NCBI RefSeq assembly: GCF_004309355.1
Contig: NZ_BJCC01000034.1
Coordinates: 62,001 to 126,000 of the forward strand
DNA: 64,000 bases
DNA from: Enterococcus florum
GTDB lineage: Bacteria > Bacillota > Bacilli > Lactobacillales > Enterococcaceae
Direction: 5' to 3'
The first letter of the stretch is position 1. Each line of letters opens with the position of its first letter. A model generated the notes under the pieces. It was given only the letters and a program-made list of their open reading frames with translations. It did not search any database and was not told where the DNA came from. Positions 52,001 through 60,648 of the stretch are shown piece by piece. The position numbers were made by a program, and so were the translations under genes.

Positions 52001-55000
52001 CTGGCGTGCTGTTCAAAATATAGCCTGCAGGTGCCTGCACCTCTTCAAAGGTATAGCGTCCTGGTGACAACTCATCAATCCGAACGGTTCCTTGCGGGTT
52101 CGTGGTAAATGTGGTGTCATCTTGGACCGAGCGATTGTCCTCATCGTAAATCTTGAAGACTGCACCCGGAAGACCATTGCCGTCTTGATCAACCTTTTTC
52201 AGTTCAGCTGCGCCCAAATAATTGGTCATGGCCAAAGGTCCGGCGTTATTCGCAGTCACTACTGCCGGTTTGCTGCTAGTTTCGGAAATGATCGTGAATG
52301 GAATTGTTTGACTGTTTAGGATATAGGTATCTCCTTCAGTACTTAACTCCTTGAAATAGTAATTTCCTGGAGCTAACCCGCTGGCATAGACTATTCCATT
52401 CGAATCGCTCTTCACTTCAGAGACTTTCTGATCGTCCTGAGTATAGACTCCGAAAACGGCGTCTTCAAGCGGATCGCCATTTTCTATCGTCTTCGTCAGC
52501 TCGGCGGCCCCTTGGTAGTTGACGTTGGCATCCCCAGAGATATCGATATCTAAAATGCCCGGATCACCGATTCCACTGTTCGGAACTGCAAACGGAATTT
52601 CCTGAGTATTCTTGATAAAGCCTGCTGGTGCATCCGCCTCTACAAACTTGTAAGAACCCGGTCCTAAGTCACCTGCCCGAACGTAGCCGTCCAGTTCAGA
52701 AACAAAATTGCCATCCGCATCCGCGCCATACTGCTGCGGATCGTCAACTGGCTTCCAATCCTCTCCGTCTGCTGTAAACAACTGGTATTTCGCTCCTGCT
52801 AAAGCTTCTCGTTGATTATCTCTTGGATCAGATTGTCCAAGCTTTTGGAAGCGAACATGTTCTCTGTAATTTTTCACTGGCGTTTGTTCATCGTACACCA
52901 GCTTTTCGGTTTCATCCGTGATAAAGGTTGGATTACTGCTGATCGAAGTCGGCATCGTAAAGCGAATCAATGTATCATTGATAATGAAATCGCCTGGTGC
53001 CTGGGTCTCTCTGATGGCATATGTTTCTCCGGCCTTTAAATCTTCAAAACCAAAATACCCGTCGACATCTGTGGTAACAGGATTGCCGATCGTAGTGCTT
53101 CCATCCGCTTCATACAACTGGAATTTAGCACCCGCTAATCCGACGACATCGCTGACGGTTCCATCGATTTTTCTAAAACGAGCATTGCCTAAATAATCGA
53201 TCAGCGGATCGTCTTGGGTATTCAACTGAAGGGGGACAGGTGCTTGATCACTGGCGTCACCTTGAATGGTAAAGTTGAATTCTTGATTATTCACGAAATA
53301 ACCATTTGGCGCAGCCACTTCTTTGACCCGGTATTTCCCAGGGATCAAATCTGTCAGATTTAATACCCCTTGATTATCGGTCTCATATCTCTTGTCTGAA
53401 CGATACGCTGCGTATTCTTCAGAGTCAAAGCCGGCCCACTCAACAGAAAATTCGGCGTTTGGCAACGGATCAGCGTTTTCATCCACTTTATACAACTGAG
53501 CACTGCCGCGATAATTGGTCATCTCGATGGTGTCAGCTTCTTGATCATTCACATACACCTTGCGCTGTCCGTTCGATTCTTCGCGAACTTCAAAAGCAAT
53601 TCGATTTTTATTGATCAAATACTGTAAGTTTCCATCCGTATCGGTCGGGGGTAATATCTCGTAGATCCGATACTTTCCTTCTGTTAAGTTGGTCAAATCT
53701 GTGCCACTCACAGTCGATTCAAAGCTTCGCCCAATCTGGACATAGTTGCCATCGGCATCCTGTTTCTCTACCCCGAATAAACCTCCAGAGAGCTGGGTAC
53801 CATCCGCATCTTGTTTTTCAAATCGCACAGAGACGGGGTTATTTGTGATTGTCTTGACCGCACCGGCTGTCGATGAAGCCTGATTCACTGTTAGATCAAT
53901 GCCATTCAATAATTCCTCACTAATGGTGTAGCCGTCAGGTGCTTCTGTTTCCTTCAACACATAGCGGAAACCATTGACCGGATCTGGATTGGTGTACACT
54001 AGGTTGCCAAAGGTAGCTTGCCCCGATTGATCCGTCGTGACTTCATAAAGCTGTTGCTCTGGGATATTTGAGTTGGCAAAAACCCGGGTTAGGGTTAGCT
54101 TAGCCCCGACTAGAACAGCTCCGTTGTTGTTTTCCTTGCGAATGGTCACCCTGCCTTTTTGGCCGACCGCGATCCCGCTGGTATTGGAGATCACCACCTG
54201 CTCCGTATGCTCCGTCCCTGGATGGGGAATTTCTCCCTGCTTTGTAGTCACATTGATGGAGTTGCTGACATTTTCTCGCTGTAAAGTAAAGTTTGGTCGG
54301 GTACTATATGTGATATAGTAAGGTTTTTCGATAAATCCGCCTTGCATTTGGCCCGCTTCTAAATAGTCCTTCGTAAAAGCAATCACCATCTGCTGCTGTC
54401 CAGTTGAATTATTGGTGATGATATTAACAGAATAATCACGCCCTCGCTGCAGCGCATCATTCGTTTGGCTGACTGTCCCATTTGCGGCTACCTGCCCCTT
54501 GCGGATTTCAATTGAATCAGAAATCAGGGTTTGGTTGCCGGAAGGATTGTCCGTGATGGTTGGTTCTACCAATAAAGATTGACTGCGATTCAGCCAAATC
54601 CCCCAGTTGATTTGAGTGGTATTTGCATCGTATTCGCCGTCTTTACTAACCGTTTCCCCGTTGTACCTAAAAGAGATCGATGCTGGAAGATTTTCTGTCG
54701 TCTCACCAATCGTTACATGGGCCGTGTTTTCATATGTTGCTTGGTCCTCAACGATCTGGCCTTGCAGGGTCGTTTTGAAAACAATTCGGTATACCATTGG
54801 TGAGCCATCAGCATCCCAACCTGGAATATCATTGTTTTTTCCAAATTCGATGTCTAACTGGTTGTTGGCATTTTCCGGATCAGTTACAGTGCCATTGCTG
54901 TAGAACTTTTCAGGTTCTTGCACATTGATATAGCCTTCTTCTTTTTGCTCTCCTGCATAGGATGCAGCAGATGTAGGGACAAATCGGCCATTCGCATCAT

Positions 55001-57767
55001 TGATCGTTCCTCGAGTAAGCTGCAGCGAATCCTTGATGTAAACTTGATTTCCGGTGATCGGATCATTAAAGCTGAAGCCTGAAATGCCTACATTGTTGTA
55101 ATTGGCAATGATCGTCCACGTGATTTCTTTGGTTTGCGGATTGTAGCTGCCTGATTTTTCGCCTTGATTGGCTTCATCTGTACTAGTTTCAAAGCCGTTA
55201 TTGGACTTGGAATGGTACTCGGTATTGTTTTCTCCTGTCCAAGCCATCTCAATGCCGTTATTGTACGTCACCCGTTGCGGATTTGGCGGATTGGTCTCTG
55301 CAAACTGATTGTATTGCGTTTGATACTCCACACGGAAGCTGTCATTCGTTTTGGCATAGTCATTTACAAATTGGAAGGTAAAATACTGATACGGTGCACC
55401 TTGTACACCCTCCCCAGCAGTTCCGCCCGTCACCACACGATATTCAAAATCGGGATTGCTCGCGCTTCCGGCAATTAGCTGATTATCTAAATACATCGCA
55501 CCTTTTAATGTACGGTTGTTTGTGGTATCTGTAATTTTGATCCCAAATTGATCCGTTCCACCTTCCGGATAAAACGGGACTGACGTATATCCTTCATTGG
55601 AATGTTGCAGTGTATCCTTGAATGAAGCATTGTTCAGTTCATAATTGTTACGGTTGATATCGATCGACCACTTGGCTACCTTTTCTCCTACTTCCACTAT
55701 CGGACGATTTTTGATCACTGCTTGCTGACGCGGCGGCGTGATACTTGGGATCGTCGTAGTTCCTCCTGTGTCCGCAGTGTTTGTGATAACAGGATTATTT
55801 TCCCCAGAAACTACTGCGTTGACTTTTGATGAGTACTGAATATCGATCGCCTGATTTTGCTGCACCTGATCGTTAAAGGTCACAGTCAGCCGATTCGTCT
55901 CGTCACCTTCAGCGATGTTGATTGCATACGCATCAGAAGGAACCGCCTGTCCTCTCGTCACCCTGCCGTCTGTGCCAATATTCATGTAATACAAACGTAC
56001 ATTTTCTGGATCGATCGTCAAGTTTTTGGAGAAATTGTCCGTCACAACAGCCCCATCAACGATGCCTTTTTGCCCATAATTGTACTGGATCGTCCAATGA
56101 TAAGTCTGGCTGCTCGGATCATAGCTGTTTTGCTTCTTTTCGATTAGCTTGCCGTAATCCGCGGTCACACTAGCGCTGGCTGGCAGGTCATTGAAGGTTG
56201 CATTATTAGTAAATGTCGGGTTGCCACCGGTATTTGGCTTGGCATCGTCATTAATCCGTGTCTGATAAACGATACGGTACGCTTGGTCGACCGTGCCGTT
56301 AAAGCTGATATTTCCTTGCCCGTCGACTGTATATCGGTCTGTTCCTAAAGCTGTATTACTGACCGAAGTGATGGTACCATTAAAATCGACCTGTGCTGGA
56401 AAAATTTGAACCGACTCGTAGGTCGTACCAGCTGGGAAATTCTCTGTCAATGTCGGTGCATCCAGAGAAGACAGATCCTTGTTCACATCCACTGACCAGA
56501 TGATTTTTTCAGGATTTTTCTGCTTGTCAAAGTTCCCTGCCTTTGAAACAGACGTACTGGTCTCCGGTTTGATCGTTATTTCCTGTGGCGGCAAGTTATA
56601 TACACTCGGGTAGATAATCTGATTTCGGCCTGGGGTGTTGATCACTCGCTGGTCAAACTGTGTTTCAAAGGTGATCATTCCTGTTTGCAATGGATCAAAC
56701 TCACCCGTTTGTCCTCCATCCGTATCTGTTAATACGATATGAATCTTTTTACCTTCCTTATCAATCGTATATTGGCCCCAGATTTTATCTGGATCATTGG
56801 GATCGACTAGCGGATTGGGGCCGATACTATTAGGAATCGTTAAGGCATCTGGCAAAGGGATATCGTAGTAGTCGCCAATCTGCACTTGTGTCCGAACCGT
56901 CTCCGGCAGTGAAAAATTGACTGTTACACTACTTGATTGATTGATCGTTGCAGGATCCGGAATATTCACCTGAACACTGTCGATAAATTGGTCGCCAGGA
57001 GAATACTGATCGATCAACTCTTTAATGTCAGCAGCGGCTCGCTGCGGAGCCACTTGCTTTTTCTTCGATGATTCCGCTGTCTTTTTTGATGAATCCGTGC
57101 TGTCCTTTGTAGATTGTGCAGGTTCTTCTGAGCTGGAGATTTCCGTTGAATTCTCTGTGCTGCTAGTTGTTGACGATTCACTGTCAATAGTGGATTCTGT
57201 GGTTTCTTCACTCGTGGAGCTCGCTTCAGGTTCTTGCGGAATCTCCGCAGAAAGCTGCTGCTGATCCACGGCAGCAGTGATTTTAGTCTGTTCTTGGGTT
57301 GGTTGCAACGTCAGCAGCAATTGAACGCTAGTCTGCGTGTGGGGCTGAACAACGATCCGTAGTTGATTGGCTTGAATCGGTGTTGGCTGCAGTGGTTGTA
57401 ACGGAGCCTCTTTCAGCCCATCACTGGAATCCGTGGTCGGTTCCGCGCTCAGACTGGAAATCAAGGAAGGCTCGTTGACCTTTTCGAAAGCCACTGGCTG
57501 ATCACCTTCTTGAATTGCTTCCTTCACGACAACCCCTTGATCAAAAGACAGCACCTTTTCCCCGATCGCATCCTCCTGATTGCTCAGGCGAAGCTGCAGG
57601 GTTCCTTTCACTTCATTCTCTTGCGCTTCTTCTACTTCAAATTTTTCCAAATGAACAGTCTCAGCATGCGTTAATGTTTCAGCGAATACAGTCAATGGAA
57701 TCAGATTTGAAAAAAGCAAAAAAAGCGTCATTATAAAATAACAAGTTTTATAGATTTTCTTCCTCAT
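49002..57767 (-). CDS. Giant wall-anchored CnaB-repeat adhesin (2921 aa)
   Basis: A surface protein in four parts. Residues 1-30: signal peptide (FIMTLFLLFSNLIPLTVFAE). Residues 182-236: Ser/Thr/Glu-rich stretch. About 250-1200: five repeated collagen-binding-type beta domains, seen as the recurring pattern KxxxYDPxTxxIxWxI followed by an xDNFS/DNP turn. About 1203-2870: sixteen CnaB/SpaA-type units of roughly 85-105 residues, each with an early Lys (as in AELKKVDQDG) and a late Glu (FEEVQAPAGY), the pair that forms isopeptide bonds in this family. Residues 2887-2921: sorting signal YPRTN, hydrophobic span and KRKKHQE tail. GGAGGG precedes the ATG. No sortase or pilus partner is in the window. 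Probably a long stalk adhesin. Confidence 0.95.
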   Translation of the reverse strand: MRKKIYKTCYFIMTLFLLFSNLIPLTVFAETLTHAETVHLEKFEVEEAQENEVKGTLQLRLSNQEDAIGEKVLSFDQGVVVKEAIQEGDQPVAFEKVNEPSLISSLSAEPTTDSSDGLKEAPLQPLQPTPIQANQLRIVVQPHTQTSVQLLLTLQPTQEQTKITAAVDQQQLSAEIPQEPEASSTSEETTESTIDSESSTTSSTENSTEISSSEEPAQSTKDSTDSSKKTAESSKKKQVAPQRAAADIKELIDQYSPGDQFIDSVQVNIPDPATINQSSSVTVNFSLPETVRTQVQIGDYYDIPLPDALTIPNSIGPNPLVDPNDPDKIWGQYTIDKEGKKIHIVLTDTDGGQTGEFDPLQTGMITFETQFDQRVINTPGRNQIIYPSVYNLPPQEITIKPETSTSVSKAGNFDKQKNPEKIIWSVDVNKDLSSLDAPTLTENFPAGTTYESVQIFPAQVDFNGTITSVSNTALGTDRYTVDGQGNISFNGTVDQAYRIVYQTRINDDAKPNTGGNPTFTNNATFNDLPASASVTADYGKLIEKKQNSYDPSSQTYHWTIQYNYGQKGIVDGAVVTDNFSKNLTIDPENVRLYYMNIGTDGRVTRGQAVPSDAYAINIAEGDETNRLTVTFNDQVQQNQAIDIQYSSKVNAVVSGENNPVITNTADTGGTTTIPSITPPRQQAVIKNRPIVEVGEKVAKWSIDINRNNYELNNASFKDTLQHSNEGYTSVPFYPEGGTDQFGIKITDTTNNRTLKGAMYLDNQLIAGSASNPDFEYRVVTGGTAGEGVQGAPYQYFTFQFVNDYAKTNDSFRVEYQTQYNQFAETNPPNPQRVTYNNGIEMAWTGENNTEYHSKSNNGFETSTDEANQGEKSGSYNPQTKEITWTIIANYNNVGISGFSFNDPITGNQVYIKDSLQLTRGTINDANGRFVPTSAASYAGEQKEEGYINVQEPEKFYSNGTVTDPENANNQLDIEFGKNNDIPGWDADGSPMVYRIVFKTTLQGQIVEDQATYENTAHVTIGETTENLPASISFRYNGETVSKDGEYDANTTQINWGIWLNRSQSLLVEPTITDNPSGNQTLISDSIEIRKGQVAANGTVSQTNDALQRGRDYSVNIITNNSTGQQQMVIAFTKDYLEAGQMQGGFIEKPYYITYSTRPNFTLQRENVSNSINVTTKQGEIPHPGTEHTEQVVISNTSGIAVGQKGRVTIRKENNNGAVLVGAKLTLTRVFANSNIPEQQLYEVTTDQSGQATFGNLVYTNPDPVNGFRYVLKETEAPDGYTISEELLNGIDLTVNQASSTAGAVKTITNNPVSVRFEKQDADGTQLSGGLFGVEKQDADGNYVQIGRSFESTVSGTDLTNLTEGKYRIYEILPPTDTDGNLQYLINKNRIAFEVREESNGQRKVYVNDQEADTIEMTNYRGSAQLYKVDENADPLPNAEFSVEWAGFDSEEYAAYRSDKRYETDNQGVLNLTDLIPGKYRVKEVAAPNGYFVNNQEFNFTIQGDASDQAPVPLQLNTQDDPLIDYLGNARFRKIDGTVSDVVGLAGAKFQLYEADGSTTIGNPVTTDVDGYFGFEDLKAGETYAIRETQAPGDFIINDTLIRFTMPTSISSNPTFITDETEKLVYDEQTPVKNYREHVRFQKLGQSDPRDNQREALAGAKYQLFTADGEDWKPVDDPQQYGADADGNFVSELDGYVRAGDLGPGSYKFVEADAPAGFIKNTQEIPFAVPNSGIGDPGILDIDISGDANVNYQGAAELTKTIENGDPLEDAVFGVYTQDDQKVSEVKSDSNGIVYASGLAPGNYYFKELSTEGDTYILNSQTIPFTIISETSSKPAVVTANNAGPLAMTNYLGAAELKKVDQDGNGLPGAVFKIYDEDNRSVQDDTTFTTNPQGTVRIDELSPGRYTFEEVQAPAGYILNSTPVAFTIEKTADGEPAMVTANSEGDLQLTNYQGSARMTKQDEAGNGLAGAKYSLEQRNGNQDWATVPAYQDDADWMTSQSNGEVTAENLAPGTYRFVEKAAPAGYLMNTTNLPAFEITATNSGALPVVTTDTMNQPLAAINYQGTAHLKKTNADNQPLAEATFKLIYASGENQGATVSGQEKLTSNQDGIVTAVGLAPGEYRFAETAAAPGYVLNTKPSSVFTIEAENAGKPQPVDAGRFLNYKGSARLEKTTQAGDPLANAVFTIYTSDDQKVADAQSDKDGSVLVEDLAPGSYYFQEVSTENDEYLVNQQRVTFTIAAEASGKPTVVASNEQGPLMLTNYLGSAQLKKVNPEGQGLEGAIFEIRDAQGELVQADQTFETTDEGIVTVDQLAPGDYTFVEVHAPGGYLINTTPVPFTIVKTADGEPTVVDAGTLTDYQGSAKLIKQNEAGDQLLAGASFNLEVQDADGDWGPVAGQADRTTEEDGAVTFDRLAPGTYRFVEKAAPENYILNTEDLPAFVIPAAHEGSLDTVTQFIDASGEEQVLTATNYQGTALLQKTDDNQEPNPLEGATFKVVYADGDQAGNSVVEGLVSDANGIVTASNLAPGEYRFVETESAPGYMLNETPSTVFTIEAEASGKPEAVKVGTFVNFKGTVKMEKVGETKGKQTPLAGAEFELYDVTDDSEGQLVTTSTPLISDEDGGITITGLSPADYELREVSTSDGFIVNTEPIDFEIKSSAPQQEVKDLGKFVNYKQQITLTKQDQEGKALAGAEFELLSQQGNPVPGFAKVTADEQGIVSITDIPQGNYRLKETKAPEGYLINTQPVDFEISRQHQGQPDVIDLGTFVNYQGQLRLTKENQEGDKLRDAIFQLLDKESNVLEMAVGTDRNGVIELDKLAPGTYYFKETIAPNGYQKEDKRYEVTIPEKAAGEPKEVEIQVVNKRIPPNSSHTPNTPNAQTPGSFGSRYPRTNDRPQPWLMGLGTLMLVGAGWIVWKRKKHQE
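49095..49109 (-). other. Non-canonical sortase motif YPRTN
   Basis: Codons TAC CCG AGG ACC AAT encode YPRTN at residues 2887-2891, in the position of LPXTG. It is followed by DRPQP, a hydrophobic helix of about 18 residues and a basic tail, so the sorting signal is otherwise complete. Confidence 0.85.
50060..52515 (-). repeat. Tandem duplication of a four-domain CnaB block
   Basis: Within the adhesin, units ABCD (52515 to about 51280) and A'B'C'D' (about 51279 to 50060) correspond one to one: A pairs SNGIVYASGLAPGNYYFKEL with KDGSVLVEDLAPGSYYFQEV; B and B' share TIEKTADGEP / TIVKTADGEP; C and C' share LAPGTYRFVEKAAP; D and D' share the EYRF and VFTIEAE segments. Each block is about 410 residues. 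Confidence 0.75.
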
Positions 57768-58004
57768 TCATGAGCCCTCCTCAAAATAATAATTTCGCAC
57801 TAATTTTAGCAAAAAACCGCTTTTTATAAATTAATATGCTTAGAAAATGAGAAGAAACAAAGAATAGAAAATAAATAAAAAAAACGTCGAATACACCTCT
57901 CTAAAAGTCGATGAACATCCACTCATTTCAAGAATACAAAGAAGTCTCTCAGCACCATCTAGTAAATGTATATCCTTATGAAATACTGCTTAAAAACCAC
58001 CACG

Positions 58005-58036
58005 CAAAAAAGCCACCTCTGTGCATGAGGTGACCT
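58005..58036 (-). terminator. Intrinsic terminator of the first PadR/HAAS pair
   Basis: Minus strand: GGTCACCTC, loop, GAGGTGGCT, then TTTTTT. The gap 57768-58004 is AT-rich and probably holds the adhesin promoter; I could not choose one with confidence. Confidence 0.85.
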
Positions 58037-58058
58037 TCTTAACTATTTCTGTTTGACA

Positions 58059-59030
58059 TCAAACCTTCTTGAATACCCCTTCCAAAACGCTGTGTGCTAC
58101 TCCAGCAATCACAAAGACGATCCAACTATAGCCCCAAGAACCTGTCGTGAAGGACCAGAAGAGATATACGCAAACCACCAGCGGCCAGAAAACTTTTTCT
58201 AGGACAAAGCCGATGCTTCCCACATCCCCGTATTTTTCCCTGCGCGCATTCGGTCCCAGCTCATCATCATCAGCAACAAAATAACGTTGATTGATAAATT
58301 TATCAAAACTACTGTAATAAACCCCTCCGTAAACCAACAAGAAAACCCCTGCTGCGACAAACAAAAACATAAACGGAATGCCAAAGCCTGGATTCCAGAT
58401 TCCATACATTTCGATCAAGAAAAATGGGATCAAGCTCAATACACAGAAGCAAACGCCTAAAACAATGCTGATTTGAAAGCTGCGCTGGTAGTCTTCCTTG
58501 CTTTCTTTAGCGGCACGTTGAACAGCTTTTGAAACAAATCGATCGTTTAACGGCTTGCCTTCATTTCCTAACTGCATCCCATAGAAAATGATCAGGCCAA
58601 CACCCAATGCCACAAAAACAAAGAAGGATAAAAAACCGAGTCCTAATCCAAATCTTCCCGTTTCAGAAGCAATAAAGCCTGCAACAGCCAATACACATAG
58701 GGAAATTCCTAGGCTTAGACCCGAAGCACTTCGTTTCCGCTGCACCATGAACGCTAACATCTCATCAACTGTGATCGGAAACTCTTCCAACGGCTCTTCT
58801 GCTTCTTCCCCATGGGCAAATTGGAGCGCTTCCTTCAGCTCATCGACTGAACCGAACTCACTGATTATCGCACCGATCGCCTCGTGTTCGCTTTTCCCTT
58901 CCTCCCGTAAAGCCAGGTAATGATCCTCCATATTGCTTAAAAGCTCCTGCTTCGCTTTTTCGACTTCCGGCGTTTTTGGAAGCTCTAGAAATAATGTTTC
59001 TAAATAGTTTCTGATCGTGTCCATTTTCAT
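58059..59030 (-). CDS. HAAS/DUF1700-type membrane protein paired with PadR (copy 1)
   Basis: A 323-residue protein. The N-terminal helical domain (about 1-85, IRNYLETLFLELPKTPEVEKAKQELLSNMEDHYLAL and EHEAIGAIISEFGSVDEL) is the HAAS or permease-prefix type that occurs with PadR regulators. About five membrane spans follow. The ATG overlaps the PadR stop (ATGA). Members of this pairing are poorly understood; the membrane protein is usually the target of its PadR partner. Confidence 0.82.
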   Translation of the reverse strand: MKMDTIRNYLETLFLELPKTPEVEKAKQELLSNMEDHYLALREEGKSEHEAIGAIISEFGSVDELKEALQFAHGEEAEEPLEEFPITVDEMLAFMVQRKRSASGLSLGISLCVLAVAGFIASETGRFGLGLGFLSFFVFVALGVGLIIFYGMQLGNEGKPLNDRFVSKAVQRAAKESKEDYQRSFQISIVLGVCFCVLSLIPFFLIEMYGIWNPGFGIPFMFLFVAAGVFLLVYGGVYYSSFDKFINQRYFVADDDELGPNARREKYGDVGSIGFVLEKVFWPLVVCVYLFWSFTTGSWGYSWIVFVIAGVAHSVLEGVFKKV

Positions 59031-59353
59031 CCCTCTTTCATGAATTGGTCAACAACCTTTTTCGTCTGCTGCCATTCGATCTTTTTTTCCTTCAAGAATG
59101 CTTTACCAAGATCGGTAATTCGATAATAGGTCCGCTTTTTCCCATGAGTGACTTCTCCAGGATAAGGCTGGATTAAACCATTCTTATCCAAGCGATTAAA
59201 GGCTGAGTACAAAGTCGTCTCTTTAATGATGTAAATCTCTTTTGTGATCTCCTTGATCCGCTTGGAAATCTCATACCCATAGGAATCTCCTTCACTCAAT
59301 ACCGACAAAATGATCACATCATTGTATCCGCGAATGCCGTCACTGGAAATCAT
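59027..59353 (-). CDS. PadR-family transcriptional regulator (copy 1)
   Basis: A 108-residue winged-helix repressor: YNDVIILSVLSEGDSYGYEISKRI and TLYSAFNRLDKNGLIQPYPG, then the basic wing GKKRTYYRITDLGKAFL. GGAGGTGG precedes the ATG. It is coupled to the HAAS membrane protein gene. It probably represses its own operon through a site between 59354 and 59440. Confidence 0.9.
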   Translation of the reverse strand: MISSDGIRGYNDVIILSVLSEGDSYGYEISKRIKEITKEIYIIKETTLYSAFNRLDKNGLIQPYPGEVTHGKKRTYYRITDLGKAFLKEKKIEWQQTKKVVDQFMKEG

Positions 59354-59496
59354 TTTGCCACCTCCAAAAATTACTCCATCTATCGTTGTAATCAGTATAG
59401 CTTAATTACTACGACAGGTAAAGTACTTTATCGGAACTTTTTTCATTGCCGGAAAAAGTATTCTATGCCAAAATAAAATCAGAAAGAAGGAACGAC

Positions 59497-60582
59497 ATGC
59501 AAAAACTCGCGATCATTGGCGGTGGTATCATTGGAATGACCCTCGCCAACTATTTGAATTTAAACAAGTTTGAGGTCACACTTTATGATGAGGGGGTTGG
59601 GCAAGCGACAAAAGCCAGCGCAGGCATTATCTCCCCATGGCTTTCTAAAAGACGAAATAAACAGTGGTATGCTTTGGCAAAAGATGGCGCAGCTTTCTTC
59701 CCGAAATTGCTTCTGGACTTTTCTTTGACCCCAGACATTTATCAAAAAAGCGGTACACTGATTTTTCGCCCAGAAAACCAGCTGGATGAACTTTGGACGC
59801 TCGCCGAACTCCACAGAAAGGAAGCTCCGGAAATTGGCGAGATCTCTCATTTGTCTGCCCTAGAAGCAGCCGAAAAAATCCCGCTTCTCCGTCCTCAACC
59901 AGCTTTGATGATTTCTGGCGGCGGCCGACTGGATGGCCAAGCTTACTTGACCCATTTAAGCAATCGAGCAAAAGCTCAAGGAATGTTGATTGTTGAGCAG
60001 TCGGTTCGCTTAATTAAGGAAAACCAATTAGAGGTCGGTGGAGAATTAAAAAATTATGATCAGATCGTTTTGACTCCGGGTCCACATTTGAAACAACTGC
60101 TGTCTCCTCTGGGTTATCAAGTAGACATCCGTCCGCAAAAAGGCCAGCTCCTCGTTTTCCAGACCGACGATCCTCATACTGGACAATGGCCAGTAGCCAT
60201 GCTGGAAGGCGAAGGTGATTTGATTCCCTTTGCTCGAGGGAAGGTGTTGATCGGTGCCACTCACGAAAACGAGCAAGCTTGGGATTTGGCCCCTTCAAAA
60301 ATCGCCTATTCTCCACTCTTAGAAAGTCTCGCTCAGTACCTAAGGGATCCGAGTGATTTTTTGACTCACCTGACAGACGTTCGGGTGGGTACGAGAGCCT
60401 ATACCTCCGACTTCTCGCCTTTCTTTGGTGCAGTGACCGATCAGCTGCTCGTTGCCAGCGGCTTGGGCTCTTCAGGTTTGACGACAGGACCTTATATCGG
60501 CTATCTGCTGGCTGATTTTCTAAATAACGGAAACAAAAAGTGGTCAAACTATCAAAAAACATTGGATCATTATATCCGTTAA
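59497..60582 (+). CDS. FAD-dependent oxidoreductase, DAO (DadA/ThiO-like) family
   Basis: A 361-residue flavoprotein. The FAD-binding loop LAIIGGGIIGMTLANYL starts right at the N-terminus. The ATG at 59497 is used because of the AAGGAACGAC site; an upstream in-frame start is unsupported. Other DAO features are TKASAGIISPWLSKRRN, QKGQLLVFQ and the C-terminal FAD loop VASGLGSSGLTTGPYIG. Family members oxidise D-amino acids, glycine, sarcosine or proline. It lies between two PadR/HAAS modules on the opposite strand and looks independent of them. Confidence 0.87.
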   Translation: MQKLAIIGGGIIGMTLANYLNLNKFEVTLYDEGVGQATKASAGIISPWLSKRRNKQWYALAKDGAAFFPKLLLDFSLTPDIYQKSGTLIFRPENQLDELWTLAELHRKEAPEIGEISHLSALEAAEKIPLLRPQPALMISGGGRLDGQAYLTHLSNRAKAQGMLIVEQSVRLIKENQLEVGGELKNYDQIVLTPGPHLKQLLSPLGYQVDIRPQKGQLLVFQTDDPHTGQWPVAMLEGEGDLIPFARGKVLIGATHENEQAWDLAPSKIAYSPLLESLAQYLRDPSDFLTHLTDVRVGTRAYTSDFSPFFGAVTDQLLVASGLGSSGLTTGPYIGYLLADFLNNGNKKWSNYQKTLDHYIR

Positions 60583-60587
60583 TAAGG

Positions 60588-60632
60588 AAAGAACCACTCC
60601 ATTCCTACAATAGGAAAAAGGAGTGGTTCTTT
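60588..60632. terminator. Bidirectional hairpin after the FAD oxidoreductase gene
   Basis: AAAGAACCACTCC and GGAGTGGTTCTTT are exact complements around a loop of about 19 bases. The U-runs are short on both strands. It sits between two convergent genes. Confidence 0.7.
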
Positions 60633-60648
60633 GTATTTGTTCTATCTA

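Noticed and set aside
49002-57767. Internal CnaB repeats as a CRISPR array or short tandem repeat
   Set aside because: The repeats are coding domains of about 85-105 residues, diverged at DNA level, without spacers.
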